Position numbers and translations under genes: made by a program. A stretch of 64,000 bases of DNA, from NCBI GenBank assembly GCA_016342355.1, contig JAEINP010000002.1:124001-188000 (forward strand), read 5' to 3'. The stretch's first letter is position 1. Each line of letters begins with the position of its first letter. A model generated the notes under the pieces. The model saw nothing but the letters and a program-made list of their open reading frames with translations. It was not told where the DNA came from and searched no databases. Below are positions 1-10,526 of this stretch, in pieces. The stretch comes from Desulfatibacillum sp. (GTDB lineage: Bacteria > Desulfobacterota > Desulfobacteria > Desulfobacterales > Desulfatibacillaceae).

Positions 1-309
1 CCGTATTTGTAGATGGGATAGGCGCAGCCAAGGCCGATAAGATTAACCTGCACCCGCAGGGAACTGGAAGCCCGGGCGATTTCTTCAGTGATGATGGAGG
101 CGGCCAGCCAGCCCATGCCTTCCCCACCGTATTCCTCGGGAATGACAGCCCCGAAAAAGCCCAGCTCGCCCATGGGTTTCAGAACCTCCTTGATGGGCAG
201 GTAATGGTCGGCGTCCCATTGGTCCGCATTGGGAGCGATATTCTTGGTGGCGAATTCCCGGACAGCCTTTTGGAGCATCTTGTGCTCCCTGGACAGTTCA
301 AAAAACATG
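1..309 (-). CDS. acyl-CoA dehydrogenase, N-terminal part (runs off the left edge)
   Basis: This is the 5' end of a minus-strand gene: 103 codons from an ATG at 309, still open at base 1. The start is preceded by a GGGAGA ribosome binding site. The peptide begins MFFELSREHKML and carries the helical acyl-CoA dehydrogenase N-domain, including a stretch like IPEEYGGEGMG and then ITEEIARASSSL. These match the N-terminal helices and the acyl-binding region of the family, which oxidises acyl-CoA to 2-enoyl-CoA using FAD and passes electrons to ETF. It is the last visible gene of the beta-oxidation operon, 39 bases after the thiolase at 349-1542. The catalytic Glu lies outside the window, so chain-length preference cannot be judged. 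Confidence 0.88.
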
Positions 310-348
310 GCGTATCTCCCTAATGCCGGGGAAACCCCGGCCACAAAA

Positions 349-1542
349 TTATTTTTGGGTGGTCAAATTTTCCCAGATGATGGTATAGCCCTGCCCTCTT
401 CCCACACACATGGTGCACAGGCCGTATTTGGCCTGGGGATTTTCCCGGAACTGGGCCGCCATAAAGGCCACCAGACGCGGGCCGGAGGCTGCCAGGGGGT
501 GGCCGAAAGCCAAAGCCCCGCCCCAGGGATTCACCCGGGGGTCATCCCATTGCACGCCCAGGCGGTCCAGGCAATACATGGCCTGGACAGCGAAAGCCTC
601 GTTGATTTCCACAATATCAATATCCGCCATGGAAAGTCCGGCCTTTTTAAGAGCCTTTTCAGTAGCGGGAACAGGGGCGATGCCCATGACCCGAGGGTCC
701 ACGGCAGCCACGGCTGAAGACACAAAGCGCATGACCGGATTCAGGCCCATGTCCCAGGCCTTGTCCGCTTCCATAAGCAGCACGGCGGAAGCGCCGTCGT
801 TGAGGCCCGAGGCGTTGCCCGGGGTAACCCGGCCGTTTTCCCGGAAAGGAGTTTTCAGAGTGGCAAGGCCTTCCATGGTGGTGGACGGCCTGGGGGCTTG
901 GTCCGTATCTATGAGAATTTTACCGCCATCCTGGTCCCGGGATTCCACAGGAATGATCATGCTTTTCATTTTTCCCGCTTCAATGGCTTTGGCGGCCCTT
1001 GCCTGGCAATGCACGGCGTAGGCGTCGGCCATTTCCTTGGTGAACTCGGGAAAACGGTCGTGGATGTTTTCGGCGGTCTGGCCCATGTTAAAGGCGCTAT
1101 CGTCTCCCATGACCTCTGCGGCCCGGGGATGGGGGTCCCGCATGAATCCCATGGGCAGGTGGCCCATGTGTTCCACGCCCCCGGCCACCAGGCAGTCGTT
1201 CATGCCGCTGGCGATAAGCGCAACAGCGAAGCCCACGGCGGTGAGGCCGCTGGCGCACATGCGGTCCACGCTGCAGCCGGGCACGTCCCAGCCCCAACCA
1301 GCCAGCATGGAAATCATACGGCCTATGGTGCCGCCCTGCTCTTTCATCTGGTTGGTGACGCCCCAGACCACGTCTTCAACGAGTCCGGGTTCCACGGGGG
1401 AATTCCGTTTTATAAGAGCCTGCAACAGGGGCACGCACAAGTCTTCGGAGCGGGTATTCCAGAATATGCCTTTTTCCCCCGCCCTTCCAAAGGCGGTGCG
1501 CACGGCGTCCACCACAACGACATCATACATTTTCTTACCCAT
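349..1542 (-). CDS. thiolase (acetyl-CoA acyltransferase)
   Basis: A 397-residue thiolase that cleaves 3-ketoacyl-CoA with CoA, or condenses acyl-CoAs. I chose the ATG at 1542 (MGKKMYDVVVV) because it overlaps the stop of the upstream thiolase by one base (TAATG), which implies translational coupling; the longer open frame runs back into that gene. Family marks are the nucleophile region DRMCASGLTAVG, NEAFAVQAM, the histidine motif GHPLAASGPR, and a C-terminal Cys region CVGRGQG in place of the usual CxGGGxG. The last motif is slightly atypical. Two adjacent but dissimilar thiolases suggest different substrates, or an acetyl-CoA C-acetyltransferase plus a long-chain thiolase. Which is which cannot be told from sequence alone. 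Confidence 0.93.
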   Translation of the reverse strand: MGKKMYDVVVVDAVRTAFGRAGEKGIFWNTRSEDLCVPLLQALIKRNSPVEPGLVEDVVWGVTNQMKEQGGTIGRMISMLAGWGWDVPGCSVDRMCASGLTAVGFAVALIASGMNDCLVAGGVEHMGHLPMGFMRDPHPRAAEVMGDDSAFNMGQTAENIHDRFPEFTKEMADAYAVHCQARAAKAIEAGKMKSMIIPVESRDQDGGKILIDTDQAPRPSTTMEGLATLKTPFRENGRVTPGNASGLNDGASAVLLMEADKAWDMGLNPVMRFVSSAVAAVDPRVMGIAPVPATEKALKKAGLSMADIDIVEINEAFAVQAMYCLDRLGVQWDDPRVNPWGGALAFGHPLAASGPRLVAFMAAQFRENPQAKYGLCTMCVGRGQGYTIIWENLTTQK

Positions 1543-2789
1543 TAGGATTTCCTTTCCAGGACTGCGGCAATTCCCAGGCCGCCACCGCCGCAAATGCATT
1601 CCAGGGCCATTTTGGCGTTCCTGCGACGCATTTCATAAACCAGGGAAACAAGGACTCGCACGCCGGTGCAGGCGATGGGATGTCCCAGGGAGATGCCCGA
1701 TCCGTTTACGTTGATCTTGCCGTAATCATTTTCCCCAATACCCATGTCTTTCAAATCTGCCAGAACCTGGGCGGCGAAGGCTTCCTGGATTTCGATCAGT
1801 TCCATGTCTTCCATGACCACGCCCGCCTTGGCAAGGGCCTTGCGGGCCGCCGCGCCCACGGTGAGGTAGGTGCGTGTGGGGTCGGCCCCGGCCACGGCCA
1901 CGGATTTTACATAGGCCAGGATTTCCAGGCCAAGTTCCTTGGCTTTATCGGCGCTCATGACCACCACGGCGGCGGCGCCGTCGTTTTCTGTGGAGGAATT
2001 GCCTGCTGTGCAGACACCGCCCAAAACCGGCTTGAGGGAGGACAATTTCTCAAGGGTGGTGTCGGGCCGGGGATTTTCGTCCCGGTCCACGATAATGGGA
2101 TCGCCCTTGCGTTGGGGAATGGCGACGGGAACCATTTCCCCGTCAAAAAGCCCTGCATCCTGGGCGGCGCAGGCTTTTTGGTGGCTGGCCAAAGCCCATT
2201 GGTCGCATTCCTCGCGGGTGACGCCTTCCTCTTTTGCCCCGGTTTCGGCCCAGGACATCATGGAAGGCAGGATGCCATACCTTTTTTCCGGCTGGCTCAT
2301 GACCCGCGCCCGCTGGATGCGGTCGAACATGGGCATGCCCCAAATGGAAAGGTCCCCGTGTCCCCTGGGCATGCCTTTCTGGCCGCCCACGCCCCATTTG
2401 AGGCTGCCGGGAAAATAAAACTCGGCGTTGGACATGCTTTCCACACCGCCCGCCACCACGACCTCCGCCTGCCCGCTTTGAATAAGGGCCGAGGCCAGCC
2501 GGATGGTTTCCAGGCCGGTGCAGCACCTGCGGTCAATGGTGAGGCCGGGAATTTCCTCGGGCCATCCCGCGTTGAGGAGAGCCATGCGGGCGATATTCAC
2601 ATATTCGCCGTTCTGGTAGGACTGGCCCATAATCACCTCGTCCACCTGATCGGGCGTGATACCCGCCTTTTTGACGGCCTCGTTCAGGACCAGGGCCGCG
2701 AGGTCGTAGGCCTCCACTGTCTTGAGCGCGCCCATGTAGCGTCCCACCGGAGTGCGAACGCCGCTGACAATTACAATTTCTTGCGACAT
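1542..2789 (-). CDS. thiolase (acetyl-CoA C-acyltransferase)
   Basis: A 415-residue thiolase starting MSQEIVIVSGVRTPVG. It has the nucleophile loop DRRCCTGLETI (a double Cys, so the active-site Cys is the second or first of the pair by alignment), the NEAF-type region IQEAFAAQV, the catalytic His in GHPIACTG, and the C-terminal CICGGGGLG motif. It is the third gene of the minus-strand beta-oxidation operon, 18 bases after the acyl-CoA dehydrogenase stop and overlapping the next thiolase start. It looks canonical and complete. Expected role: last step of each beta-oxidation turn in the cytoplasm. Confidence 0.95.
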   Translation of the reverse strand: MSQEIVIVSGVRTPVGRYMGALKTVEAYDLAALVLNEAVKKAGITPDQVDEVIMGQSYQNGEYVNIARMALLNAGWPEEIPGLTIDRRCCTGLETIRLASALIQSGQAEVVVAGGVESMSNAEFYFPGSLKWGVGGQKGMPRGHGDLSIWGMPMFDRIQRARVMSQPEKRYGILPSMMSWAETGAKEEGVTREECDQWALASHQKACAAQDAGLFDGEMVPVAIPQRKGDPIIVDRDENPRPDTTLEKLSSLKPVLGGVCTAGNSSTENDGAAAVVVMSADKAKELGLEILAYVKSVAVAGADPTRTYLTVGAAARKALAKAGVVMEDMELIEIQEAFAAQVLADLKDMGIGENDYGKINVNGSGISLGHPIACTGVRVLVSLVYEMRRRNAKMALECICGGGGLGIAAVLERKS

Positions 2790-2807
2790 GATTTCCCCTC
2801 CATGGGT

Positions 2808-4595
2808 TTAGAATGCGTTGTCAGCCAATTCCACCACTTCCCTGTCCACCCGCGTGCAGGTACGGGCCCGAACCTGGGTGTGGGGCAGGGTGATGTCTGT
2901 AAAAAAGGTCGCCTGGGCCACCTTGCCGCGAAAATAGTCATTTTTCTTGCCGGATTTCTGGGCCCGGTCATAGGCGATGATGGCCATATCCACCAGACGC
3001 CAAACCATGATGGCTTCTGCAAAGCACATGAGCGCGGGATAGGTGTACGAAGCCCATTGCAGGGGATCGGCGGAATAGCGGGCGCTCATTTCGCGGGCCA
3101 TTTCCGTGATGTCGGCCAATACGTCCTTGAGGAAACGCACCTGGCTTCCCAGGCCGGGGTGGCTGTGATGCTTTTCGCAAAACTCACTGATTTCCTTCAT
3201 GAAGGCCTTGTATGGTGCGCCTTCGTTCATGTGCATCTTACGGCCCATAAGATCCGAGGACTGAATGCCGTTGGTGCCTTCGTACAGGCTCATGATCTTG
3301 GAATCGCGGAGGTATTGCTCAATGGGATAATCCTTGCAGAATCCATAGCCGCCCAGGCATTGCATGGCGGTTTCGCACACCCGAAAGCCCGTGTCCGAGC
3401 AATAAGATTTAACAATGGGAGTCATGAATTCGGTGAGGGCGGAATAGCGCTCCCGTTGGGCGGCGTCCGGGGACTCGTGAGACAAGTCGGCCCAAAACGC
3501 GGCGGTGTAGATCATGGAGCGCATGCCGTCCACGGCGGCCTTCATCCACAACAGCATGCGGCGCACGTCGGGATGGTCAATGATGGGCACGGAGCCTTGC
3601 TTGCGTTTGGCGATGTCCCGGCCCTGTACCCGGGACTTGGAATAATCCAAAGCGTTCTGGTACGCGGCGCTGGCCATGGTCATGCCGGAAACGCCGGTGT
3701 TGATGCGGGCGGAGTTCATCATCTGGAACATATGGGCCAGGCCCATGTTCTCCTTGCCGCACAGGTAGCCAATGCAGCCGTCCTTGCCGCCAAAAGCCAG
3801 GGCGGCCGTGGGCGAGGCGTGGAGGCCCAGTTTCTTTTCCAGGCCGGTGCAAAACACGTCGTTGAATTCCGCCGCGTTGCCGTTTTCATCCACACGATAT
3901 TTGGGCACGACAAACAGGGAAATGCCGCGCACGCCTTCCGGGGCGCCGTCTATGCGGGCCAAAAGCAGGTGCACGATGTTACCGGCAAGGTCGTGATCGC
4001 CCCAGGAGATGAAAATCTTGCTGCCCTTAATCTTGTAGTGATCGCCTTCGGGATAGGCCATGGTTTCCAGGGCAGCAAGGTTGGAGCCCGCGTTGGGCTC
4101 GGTCAGGGCCATGGTGCCCGCCCATTCGCCGCTATACATCTTGGGGACGTAAGTCTTCTTGAGGGATTGGCTGGCGAAGGACTCGATAAGATGGGCCGCC
4201 CCGTGGGTGAGGCTGGGAGCCATGTTAAAGGCTTGACAGGCCCCGTACATGAGATCGTTGATCACAATGCGCATCATGTGGGGAAAACCCTGCCCGCCGT
4301 ATTCCGGGTCCCGCACCGCCGCCGTCCAGCCGTCCTCGCCATAGGCATGAAAAGCGGCCTTGAACTCCTTGGGACAGGTGACCTTGCCGTTTTCCAGGTG
4401 TACGCCCTGCTCCTCCCCGATTGCGTTCAAGGGCGCCACCACGCCTTTGGCGAAACGCAGGGCCTCGTTGACCAGCATGTCCAGGGTGTCCTCATTGAGG
4501 GACTTGTAACGGTCGAACTCGCAAAGCGCGCCGTATCCCAGTTGTTCCTTGAGGATATAAAACAGATCCTTTTGGTTGATTTTTAAATCGCTCAT
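2808..4595 (-). CDS. acyl-CoA dehydrogenase, ~600-residue (DmdC/FadE-like) subfamily
   Basis: A 595-residue flavoprotein, longer than the ~380-residue short/medium-chain enzymes because of extra N- and C-terminal segments. This is the size class that includes 3-methylmercaptopropionyl-CoA dehydrogenase DmdC and many FadE-like proteins. Visible features are the FAD/substrate loop MALTEPNAGSNL, the ISWGDHD strand, the GGYGFCKDYPIEQYLRD helix, and the catalytic base Glu439 in LYEGTNGIQ. Length alone does not prove DmdC activity, and beta-oxidation context argues for fatty acyl-CoA. It follows the 3-hydroxyacyl-CoA dehydrogenase gene by 80 bases, which hold a strong inverted repeat (4633-4669). 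The ATG at 4595 is the first in-frame start after that repeat. Confidence 0.93.
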   Translation of the reverse strand: MSDLKINQKDLFYILKEQLGYGALCEFDRYKSLNEDTLDMLVNEALRFAKGVVAPLNAIGEEQGVHLENGKVTCPKEFKAAFHAYGEDGWTAAVRDPEYGGQGFPHMMRIVINDLMYGACQAFNMAPSLTHGAAHLIESFASQSLKKTYVPKMYSGEWAGTMALTEPNAGSNLAALETMAYPEGDHYKIKGSKIFISWGDHDLAGNIVHLLLARIDGAPEGVRGISLFVVPKYRVDENGNAAEFNDVFCTGLEKKLGLHASPTAALAFGGKDGCIGYLCGKENMGLAHMFQMMNSARINTGVSGMTMASAAYQNALDYSKSRVQGRDIAKRKQGSVPIIDHPDVRRMLLWMKAAVDGMRSMIYTAAFWADLSHESPDAAQRERYSALTEFMTPIVKSYCSDTGFRVCETAMQCLGGYGFCKDYPIEQYLRDSKIMSLYEGTNGIQSSDLMGRKMHMNEGAPYKAFMKEISEFCEKHHSHPGLGSQVRFLKDVLADITEMAREMSARYSADPLQWASYTYPALMCFAEAIMVWRLVDMAIIAYDRAQKSGKKNDYFRGKVAQATFFTDITLPHTQVRARTCTRVDREVVELADNAF

Positions 4596-4632
4596 TGTAT
4601 TTCATCCTGTTATATCGCCCGGAGGCGCTTGG

Positions 4633-4669
4633 AAAGGGGTCAAACGTCAAACGTAGATTTGACCCCTTT
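4633..4669. repeat. 12-bp-stem inverted repeat between two beta-oxidation genes
   Basis: AAAGGGGTCAAA (4633-4644) is followed after 13 bases by its exact complement TTTGACCCCTTT (4658-4669). It lies between the stop of the hydroxyacyl-CoA dehydrogenase (4676) and the ATG of the acyl-CoA dehydrogenase (4595). No T-run follows on the minus strand, so a simple terminator is unlikely. It could be an mRNA processing or stability hairpin, or a dispersed REP-type element. Confidence 0.8.
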
Positions 4670-4675
4670 GGTTGG

Positions 4676-5548
4676 TTATTTTTTCCGGGTGCCATCCTCG
4701 TTGTATTCGTACCAGCCCTTGCCGGTTTTCCGGCCCAAATGGCCTGCCTTGACCTTGCGCCGGAGCAACAAGGGCGGATAAAAGCGGGGATCGCCGGTTT
4801 CCCTGTACGTGGCCATCATGGCGCCATAGGAAACATCCAGACCTACCATGTCGCCGGTCTCAAAAATCCCCATACGGCGGCCCGAACCCAAACGTAGGCC
4901 CTTGTCGATGTCCTCGCAGGTAGCCACGCCCTCTTCCACCAGCCGCATGGCCTCTATGTTGGAGGGGAAGTTGATGCGATTGATCACAAACCCGGCCACG
5001 TCGCGATTGACCATGATGGGCTCCTTGCCGATCTGAAGCACATATTCCCGGCCCGCCTGGGCGGTTTCATCGGTGGTGCCCATGCCCTTGATGACCTCCA
5101 CGGCCATCATCATGGGAACCGGAGAGAAAAAGTGGATGCCCAGAACCTTTTCCTCCCGGTTGGTGACGGCGGCCAACTCGGTGATGGGAATGGCCGAAGT
5201 ATTGGAGGCGATGAGGGTGTCGGGGCCACAGACTTTGTCCAGGGACTTGAAGATTTCCTGCTTGAGTTCCAGGTTTTCGAAAATAACTTCAATGGCCAAA
5301 TCCACGTCCTTGGCTGCGTCATAAGTGGAGACGGTCTTGATGCGGGCCATGACTGTGTCTACATCCTCGGAAATCTTGCCCTTTTCCGCAAACTTGCCCA
5401 CGGACCAGGCAATGTTCTTTCGGGCTTTTTCCAGGGCTTCCTCGGACATGTCGTTCAGGTAGACCTCAATACCGGCCTGGGCGCTCACTTGGGCGATGCC
5501 TGCACCCATAAGTCCTGATCCCACCACAAACATTGATTTGATAGCCAT
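4676..5548 (-). CDS. 3-hydroxyacyl-CoA dehydrogenase (3-hydroxybutyryl-CoA dehydrogenase type)
   Basis: A single-domain 290-residue enzyme of the HBD/PaaH type, oxidising (S)-3-hydroxyacyl-CoA with NAD+ (or running in reverse). The N-terminal Rossmann motif is VVGSGLMGAGIAQ. The ASNTSAIPITELA and GIHFFSPVPMM segments carry the catalytic serine/histidine region. NRDVAGFVINRI and the C-terminal helical domain ending GKGWYEYNEDG follow. It is the first gene of the operon, with a good ribosome binding site (AGGAGGAAATC) before the ATG. No enoyl-CoA hydratase gene is present in this part of the operon, so that step must be encoded elsewhere or beyond base 1. Confidence 0.95.
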   Translation of the reverse strand: MAIKSMFVVGSGLMGAGIAQVSAQAGIEVYLNDMSEEALEKARKNIAWSVGKFAEKGKISEDVDTVMARIKTVSTYDAAKDVDLAIEVIFENLELKQEIFKSLDKVCGPDTLIASNTSAIPITELAAVTNREEKVLGIHFFSPVPMMMAVEVIKGMGTTDETAQAGREYVLQIGKEPIMVNRDVAGFVINRINFPSNIEAMRLVEEGVATCEDIDKGLRLGSGRRMGIFETGDMVGLDVSYGAMMATYRETGDPRFYPPLLLRRKVKAGHLGRKTGKGWYEYNEDGTRKK

Positions 5549-5869
5549 GATTTCCTCCTGGTTGGTAATTCACTTGAAAGGTTAACAGGTTTGTCAAAAG
5601 CGTTTATGGTAAGAGCAAAAGGCTTGCCAACATGGGGACCAAGCAAATATTATATGATAACGATATGATTTTAATAATAATTTAGACAAAAATCCAGTCA
5701 ATGGTTTTGCCTGAACGGGCGTTTGGGTCGGACGATATGTATAGGATCATCTACACATCCAATGAATAGGTGGATTTATGATTTTGGAATTGCAAGGAAT
5801 CGCGTTTATGTATACAATACTCTACATGTAGACATTGCTATACGCCTTCCCTAAAAAAGGATCTGGTCC
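5549..5869. promoter_or_regulatory. divergent control region between beta-oxidation operon and sigma54 regulator
   Basis: AT-rich intergenic region serving two divergent genes. On the plus strand TTGCAA (5790-5795), a 17-base spacer and TACAAT (5813-5818) form a plausible sigma70 promoter for the regulator at 5870. A perfect 12-bp palindrome, TCTACATGTAGA (5821-5832), sits where transcription would start and could be an operator. On the minus strand a perfect TATAAT (5649-5654) lies in a very AT-rich stretch, but with no good -35. I looked for a GG-N10-GC sigma54 promoter ahead of the operon and did not find a convincing one. Confidence 0.45.
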
Positions 5870-7252
5870 ATGTCAGAAACCCCGGAAAAACCCCCCAGCC
5901 AGGAAAATATTCCATCGAAACTCCTGGACGCCCTGCTGGACAACCCGTACGAAAGCCTGATCCTGGTGGATGCACGGGGGATCATCCGGTATATGTCCAG
6001 CGCCAATGAGGGAATATATCCTTTTACCACGCAGGAGGCGGTAGGTAAACATATCCGGGAGGTTTCCCCCAAAACGCGCATGGACCGGGTTTTGAAGACC
6101 GGCAAGGCGGAGATTGGCCGTAGCATGGTCCTGGACGATAAAACGCGGGTGGTGGCCCGGATCCCCCTGACCAAGGACGGGCGAGTGGTGGGGGCGGCGG
6201 GCAAGCTGCTGTTTGTGGACCCGGGCAAGGTCAAGGAGTTGTATAACCGGATCACCCATTTGGAACGGCGTCTGGAAAAATACGAGGACGAGCTCCAACA
6301 GATTTACCGGACCAATTATTCCCTGGACAGCATCCTGGGGGAATCCCCGGAGATTGAGGAGGCCAGGCAACTGGCCAGACAGGCAGCCCGGGCGACCTCT
6401 CCCGTGCTCATCATGGGGGAATCGGGCACGGGAAAAGAGTTGTTCGCCCACGCCATCCACGGGATGAGCGACCGGGTTTCGGGCAATCTGGTGAAGGTCA
6501 ACTGCGCGGCCATACCAGGAGAGTTGTTGGAGGCGGAGCTGTTTGGGTACGAGGCCGGGGCCTTTACCGGCGCCAAAAAATCGGGCAAGACCGGCAAGTT
6601 TGAACTGGCCCACGGGGGCACCATATTCCTGGATGAAATCGGCGATATGCCAGTGCCCATGCAGATTAAAATCCTGCGGGTGCTCCAGGAGCGGGAGGTG
6701 GAACGGATAGGGTCCAATAGGCCCAAACAGCTGGATTTTCGGCTAATTTGCGCCACCAACCGGGATTTGTCCAAACTCATGCGCCAGGGATTGTTCCGGC
6801 AGGATTTATATTACCGCATCAACGTGATGACCCTCAAACTGCCCCCTTTGAGGGATTGCAAGGGAGATATTTTTCCTGTGTTCCAACATTTTTCACGCAT
6901 ACTGGGTCGGGAAAAGGCTTCCCCAATCATCCTTCCCGGCGTGCAAAGGGTGCTGGAAAAATACGCATGGCCCGGCAATGTGCGGGAATTGCGCAACGTT
7001 ACGGAACGAGCGCTGATTGTGTGCCGGGACAACTCCATTGCTCCGGCGGATTTGCCGGACCTGAGCCAGTCGGAAGTTATGCCGGAGCCCATGAACGGTC
7101 AAGCCACGCTGAAAGCCATGATGGAACAGGCTGAAAAAAACGCCATTGAACAAGCCCTGGCCCAGGCGGAGAGCCGGGCACAGGCTGCCCGGAGCCTGGG
7201 GATTCATCGCACGGGATTGTATCAGAAGATGAATAAATACGGGATTGAATAA
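5870..7252 (+). CDS. PAS-domain sigma54-dependent transcriptional activator
   Basis: 460 residues in three parts. An N-terminal PAS-like sensor (about 20-120, with [13 protein letters not shown]) leads to a short linker helix. The AAA+ sigma54-interaction domain has Walker A GESGTGKE at 183-190, the sigma54-contact loop GAFTGA at 230-235 and Walker [10 protein letters not shown] Fis-type helix-turn-helix occupies about 415-460. Such proteins activate sigma54-RNA polymerase in response to a ligand or a partner bound by the PAS domain. It is divergent from the beta-oxidation operon and is its likely regulator by position; the ligand could be an acyl compound, which is inference. An AAAGGA site precedes the ATG. 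Confidence 0.92.
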   Translation: MSETPEKPPSQENIPSKLLDALLDNPYESLILVDARGIIRYMSSANEGIYPFTTQEAVGKHIREVSPKTRMDRVLKTGKAEIGRSMVLDDKTRVVARIPLTKDGRVVGAAGKLLFVDPGKVKELYNRITHLERRLEKYEDELQQIYRTNYSLDSILGESPEIEEARQLARQAARATSPVLIMGESGTGKELFAHAIHGMSDRVSGNLVKVNCAAIPGELLEAELFGYEAGAFTGAKKSGKTGKFELAHGGTIFLDEIGDMPVPMQIKILRVLQEREVERIGSNRPKQLDFRLICATNRDLSKLMRQGLFRQDLYYRINVMTLKLPPLRDCKGDIFPVFQHFSRILGREKASPIILPGVQRVLEKYAWPGNVRELRNVTERALIVCRDNSIAPADLPDLSQSEVMPEPMNGQATLKAMMEQAEKNAIEQALAQAESRAQAARSLGIHRTGLYQKMNKYGIE

Positions 7253-7381
7253 ACCACATTCATTATTAAATCAGCAATTTGAGTTGTACAATTCCATGAA
7301 TTACTGTTGTAACTGCTTCCAGTTTCCCATGGAGAGATCACTTTTTCCCCTTTAGAATCCTGCAGATTCCCCATAAACCCC

Positions 7382-7411
7382 TTGGCAATAAGACAAGATG
7401 GGGTATATACT
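7382..7411 (+). promoter_or_regulatory. candidate sigma70 promoter of the N-ATPase operon
   Basis: TTGGCA (7382-7387), an 18-base spacer and TATACT (7406-7411), about 50 bases upstream of the first N-ATPase gene. This is the best -35/-10 match in the 208-base gap after the sigma54 regulator. Assigned by eye. Confidence 0.5.
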
Positions 7412-7439
7412 TTTCTAAATAGCTTTCATAAGCCCTTAG

Positions 7440-9212
<1,773 letters not shown>

Positions 9213-9220
<8 letters not shown>

Positions 9221-9551
9221 TAAAAATAACAAACGGGATAGCTCCCGGGATTCCCATTTCCGAAAGCAGATTTCCAGTAAGGAAAAAAGCAGGCTAAGGG
9301 CTCGAAAAAGGGGTCCCGGCGACATCTGGTTTGGAGTAGGAACCTTTGGGGTTGTGGGGTGGGCTGTCGCCGTTCCCACGGTGATCGGCGTATTTTTGGG
9401 GGCCTGGATTGATATTAAGAATCAGGGCCAGTATTCCTGGGCTCTCATGCTGATGGGAATCGGCATGGCCCTGGGCTGTTTGAACGCCTGGTTCTGGATT
9501 TCCCGGCAAAATAAAAGCATCAACAAGGAAAGGGACGAGGATGATTCCTGA
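9213..9551 (+). CDS. atpQ: N-ATPase AtpQ-type membrane protein
   Basis: 112 residues from the ATG at 9213, which overlaps the end of atpC by eight bases; a TTG at 9204 would add three residues. The N-terminus is very basic (KEKSRLRARKRGPG). Two hydrophobic segments follow, one around WFGVGTFGVVGWAVAVPTV and one around YSWALMLMGIGMALGC. This matches the AtpQ/AtpZ-like two-helix protein found only in N-ATPase operons, where it is proposed to help membrane assembly or ion uptake. Its function is not established experimentally as far as I know. It overlaps the next gene by 11 bases. Confidence 0.85.
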
Positions 9552-9828
9552 GGTGCTGGGTTATTTTTTTGCCGCGTTTGCCTGGGGCGTTGCCCTGGGG
9601 CTTGTGTTTTTTTGGGGATTGTGGATAACGGTCCGCCATGTGGTGAGTTCCCCCAAGCCCAAGGCATGGTTGACATTCAGCATGTTGCTGCGATTCACGC
9701 TGCTCCTGGCAGGTTTTTACGGGGTTGCCAGGCTTTTCCCGCCCGGGATTATCCCGGCCATGGCAGGGGTTTTGGCGGCCCGGGCTTATGTGAGCAGAAA
9801 AACGCGCAAGACAGGCGAGGCTCCATGA
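9541..9828 (+). CDS. atpR: N-ATPase AtpR-type membrane protein
   Basis: 95 residues with about three membrane segments (roughly 5-30, 42-63 and 66-82). Position between atpQ and atpB is that of AtpR, a small protein proposed to interact with the c-ring during assembly or to substitute for AtpI. The gene starts inside atpQ and ends with ATGA shared with atpB, so synthesis of Q, R and B is probably coupled. The assignment rests on position, size and hydrophobicity rather than on a specific motif. Confidence 0.82.
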   Translation: MIPEVLGYFFAAFAWGVALGLVFFWGLWITVRHVVSSPKPKAWLTFSMLLRFTLLLAGFYGVARLFPPGIIPAMAGVLAARAYVSRKTRKTGEAP

Positions 9829-10505
9829 ACCTTTCGCCCGACAGCATAGTGTATTGGCAATCAGGGTTTGTGGTCATCAACGCCACCCTGGTGTTCACCT
9901 GGGCCATCATGCTTTTTTTGGTGATTTTTTCCTGGACGGTGACTCGCAACCTCAGTACCGGGGAGAAAATTTCCAAAAAGCAAAACCTGCTGGAAAGCAT
10001 AGTGGGCGGTGTTTTAAGCCAGATACAGGAGATTGAGCAGAAAAATCCAAAAAAAAACCTGCCATTGGTGGGCACCCTGTTTATTTTCATTGCAATAAGC
10101 AATGTGCTTACGGTTGTGCCGGGCTTCCAGGCCCCTACCGGGTCTCTTTCCACCACAACGGCTCTGGCTTTATGGGTTTTTGTGGCTATTCCCGTTTATG
10201 GAATCGGGCAGGTTGGTTTTTTGGCGTATATGAAAAACTATTTTCAACCATCGCCCTTGATGTTGCCCTTTAACGTCATGGGCGAAGTTTCCCGAATCCT
10301 GGCCCTGGCGGTGCGCCTTTTCGGCAATATCATGAGCGGCAGCATGATCGGCATGATATTGCTTTCGTTGGCGCCCATCATTTTTCCCATCATCATGCAG
10401 TTATTCGGCCTGCTGACCGGGTTGGTCCAGGCGTATATTTTCGCGGTGCTGGCGGCGGTGTACCTGGCAGCCGCAGCCCAAACCCAGCAATCAAACAGCC
10501 CTTAA
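9825..10505 (+). CDS. atpB: N-ATPase subunit a
   Basis: 226-residue membrane stator subunit. I use the ATG at 9825 (MNLSPDSIVYW), which overlaps the atpR stop as ATGA; the longer open frame upstream lies inside atpR. The essential stator arginine is Arg164 in ILALAVRLFGNIMSG, the hallmark of the ion half-channel helix. About five to six membrane segments are visible. The sequence GQVGFLAYMKNY before it matches the family. Shorter than typical F-type a subunits (~270), as in other N-ATPases. Confidence 0.95.
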   Translation: MNLSPDSIVYWQSGFVVINATLVFTWAIMLFLVIFSWTVTRNLSTGEKISKKQNLLESIVGGVLSQIQEIEQKNPKKNLPLVGTLFIFIAISNVLTVVPGFQAPTGSLSTTTALALWVFVAIPVYGIGQVGFLAYMKNYFQPSPLMLPFNVMGEVSRILALAVRLFGNIMSGSMIGMILLSLAPIIFPIIMQLFGLLTGLVQAYIFAVLAAVYLAAAAQTQQSNSP

Positions 10506-10526
10506 AGGAGCGAAAGGGGATTTTAT

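Noticed and set aside
1680-4586. 968-codon open frame on the plus strand
   Set aside because: It is antisense to the thiolase and acyl-CoA dehydrogenase genes, is His/Gly-rich, and has no family motif; long antisense frames are common in GC-biased genes.
5549-5869. Possible sigma54 promoter for the beta-oxidation operon
   Set aside because: I found no GG-N10-GC pair with acceptable flanks in the right place; control by the divergent activator therefore stays an inference.
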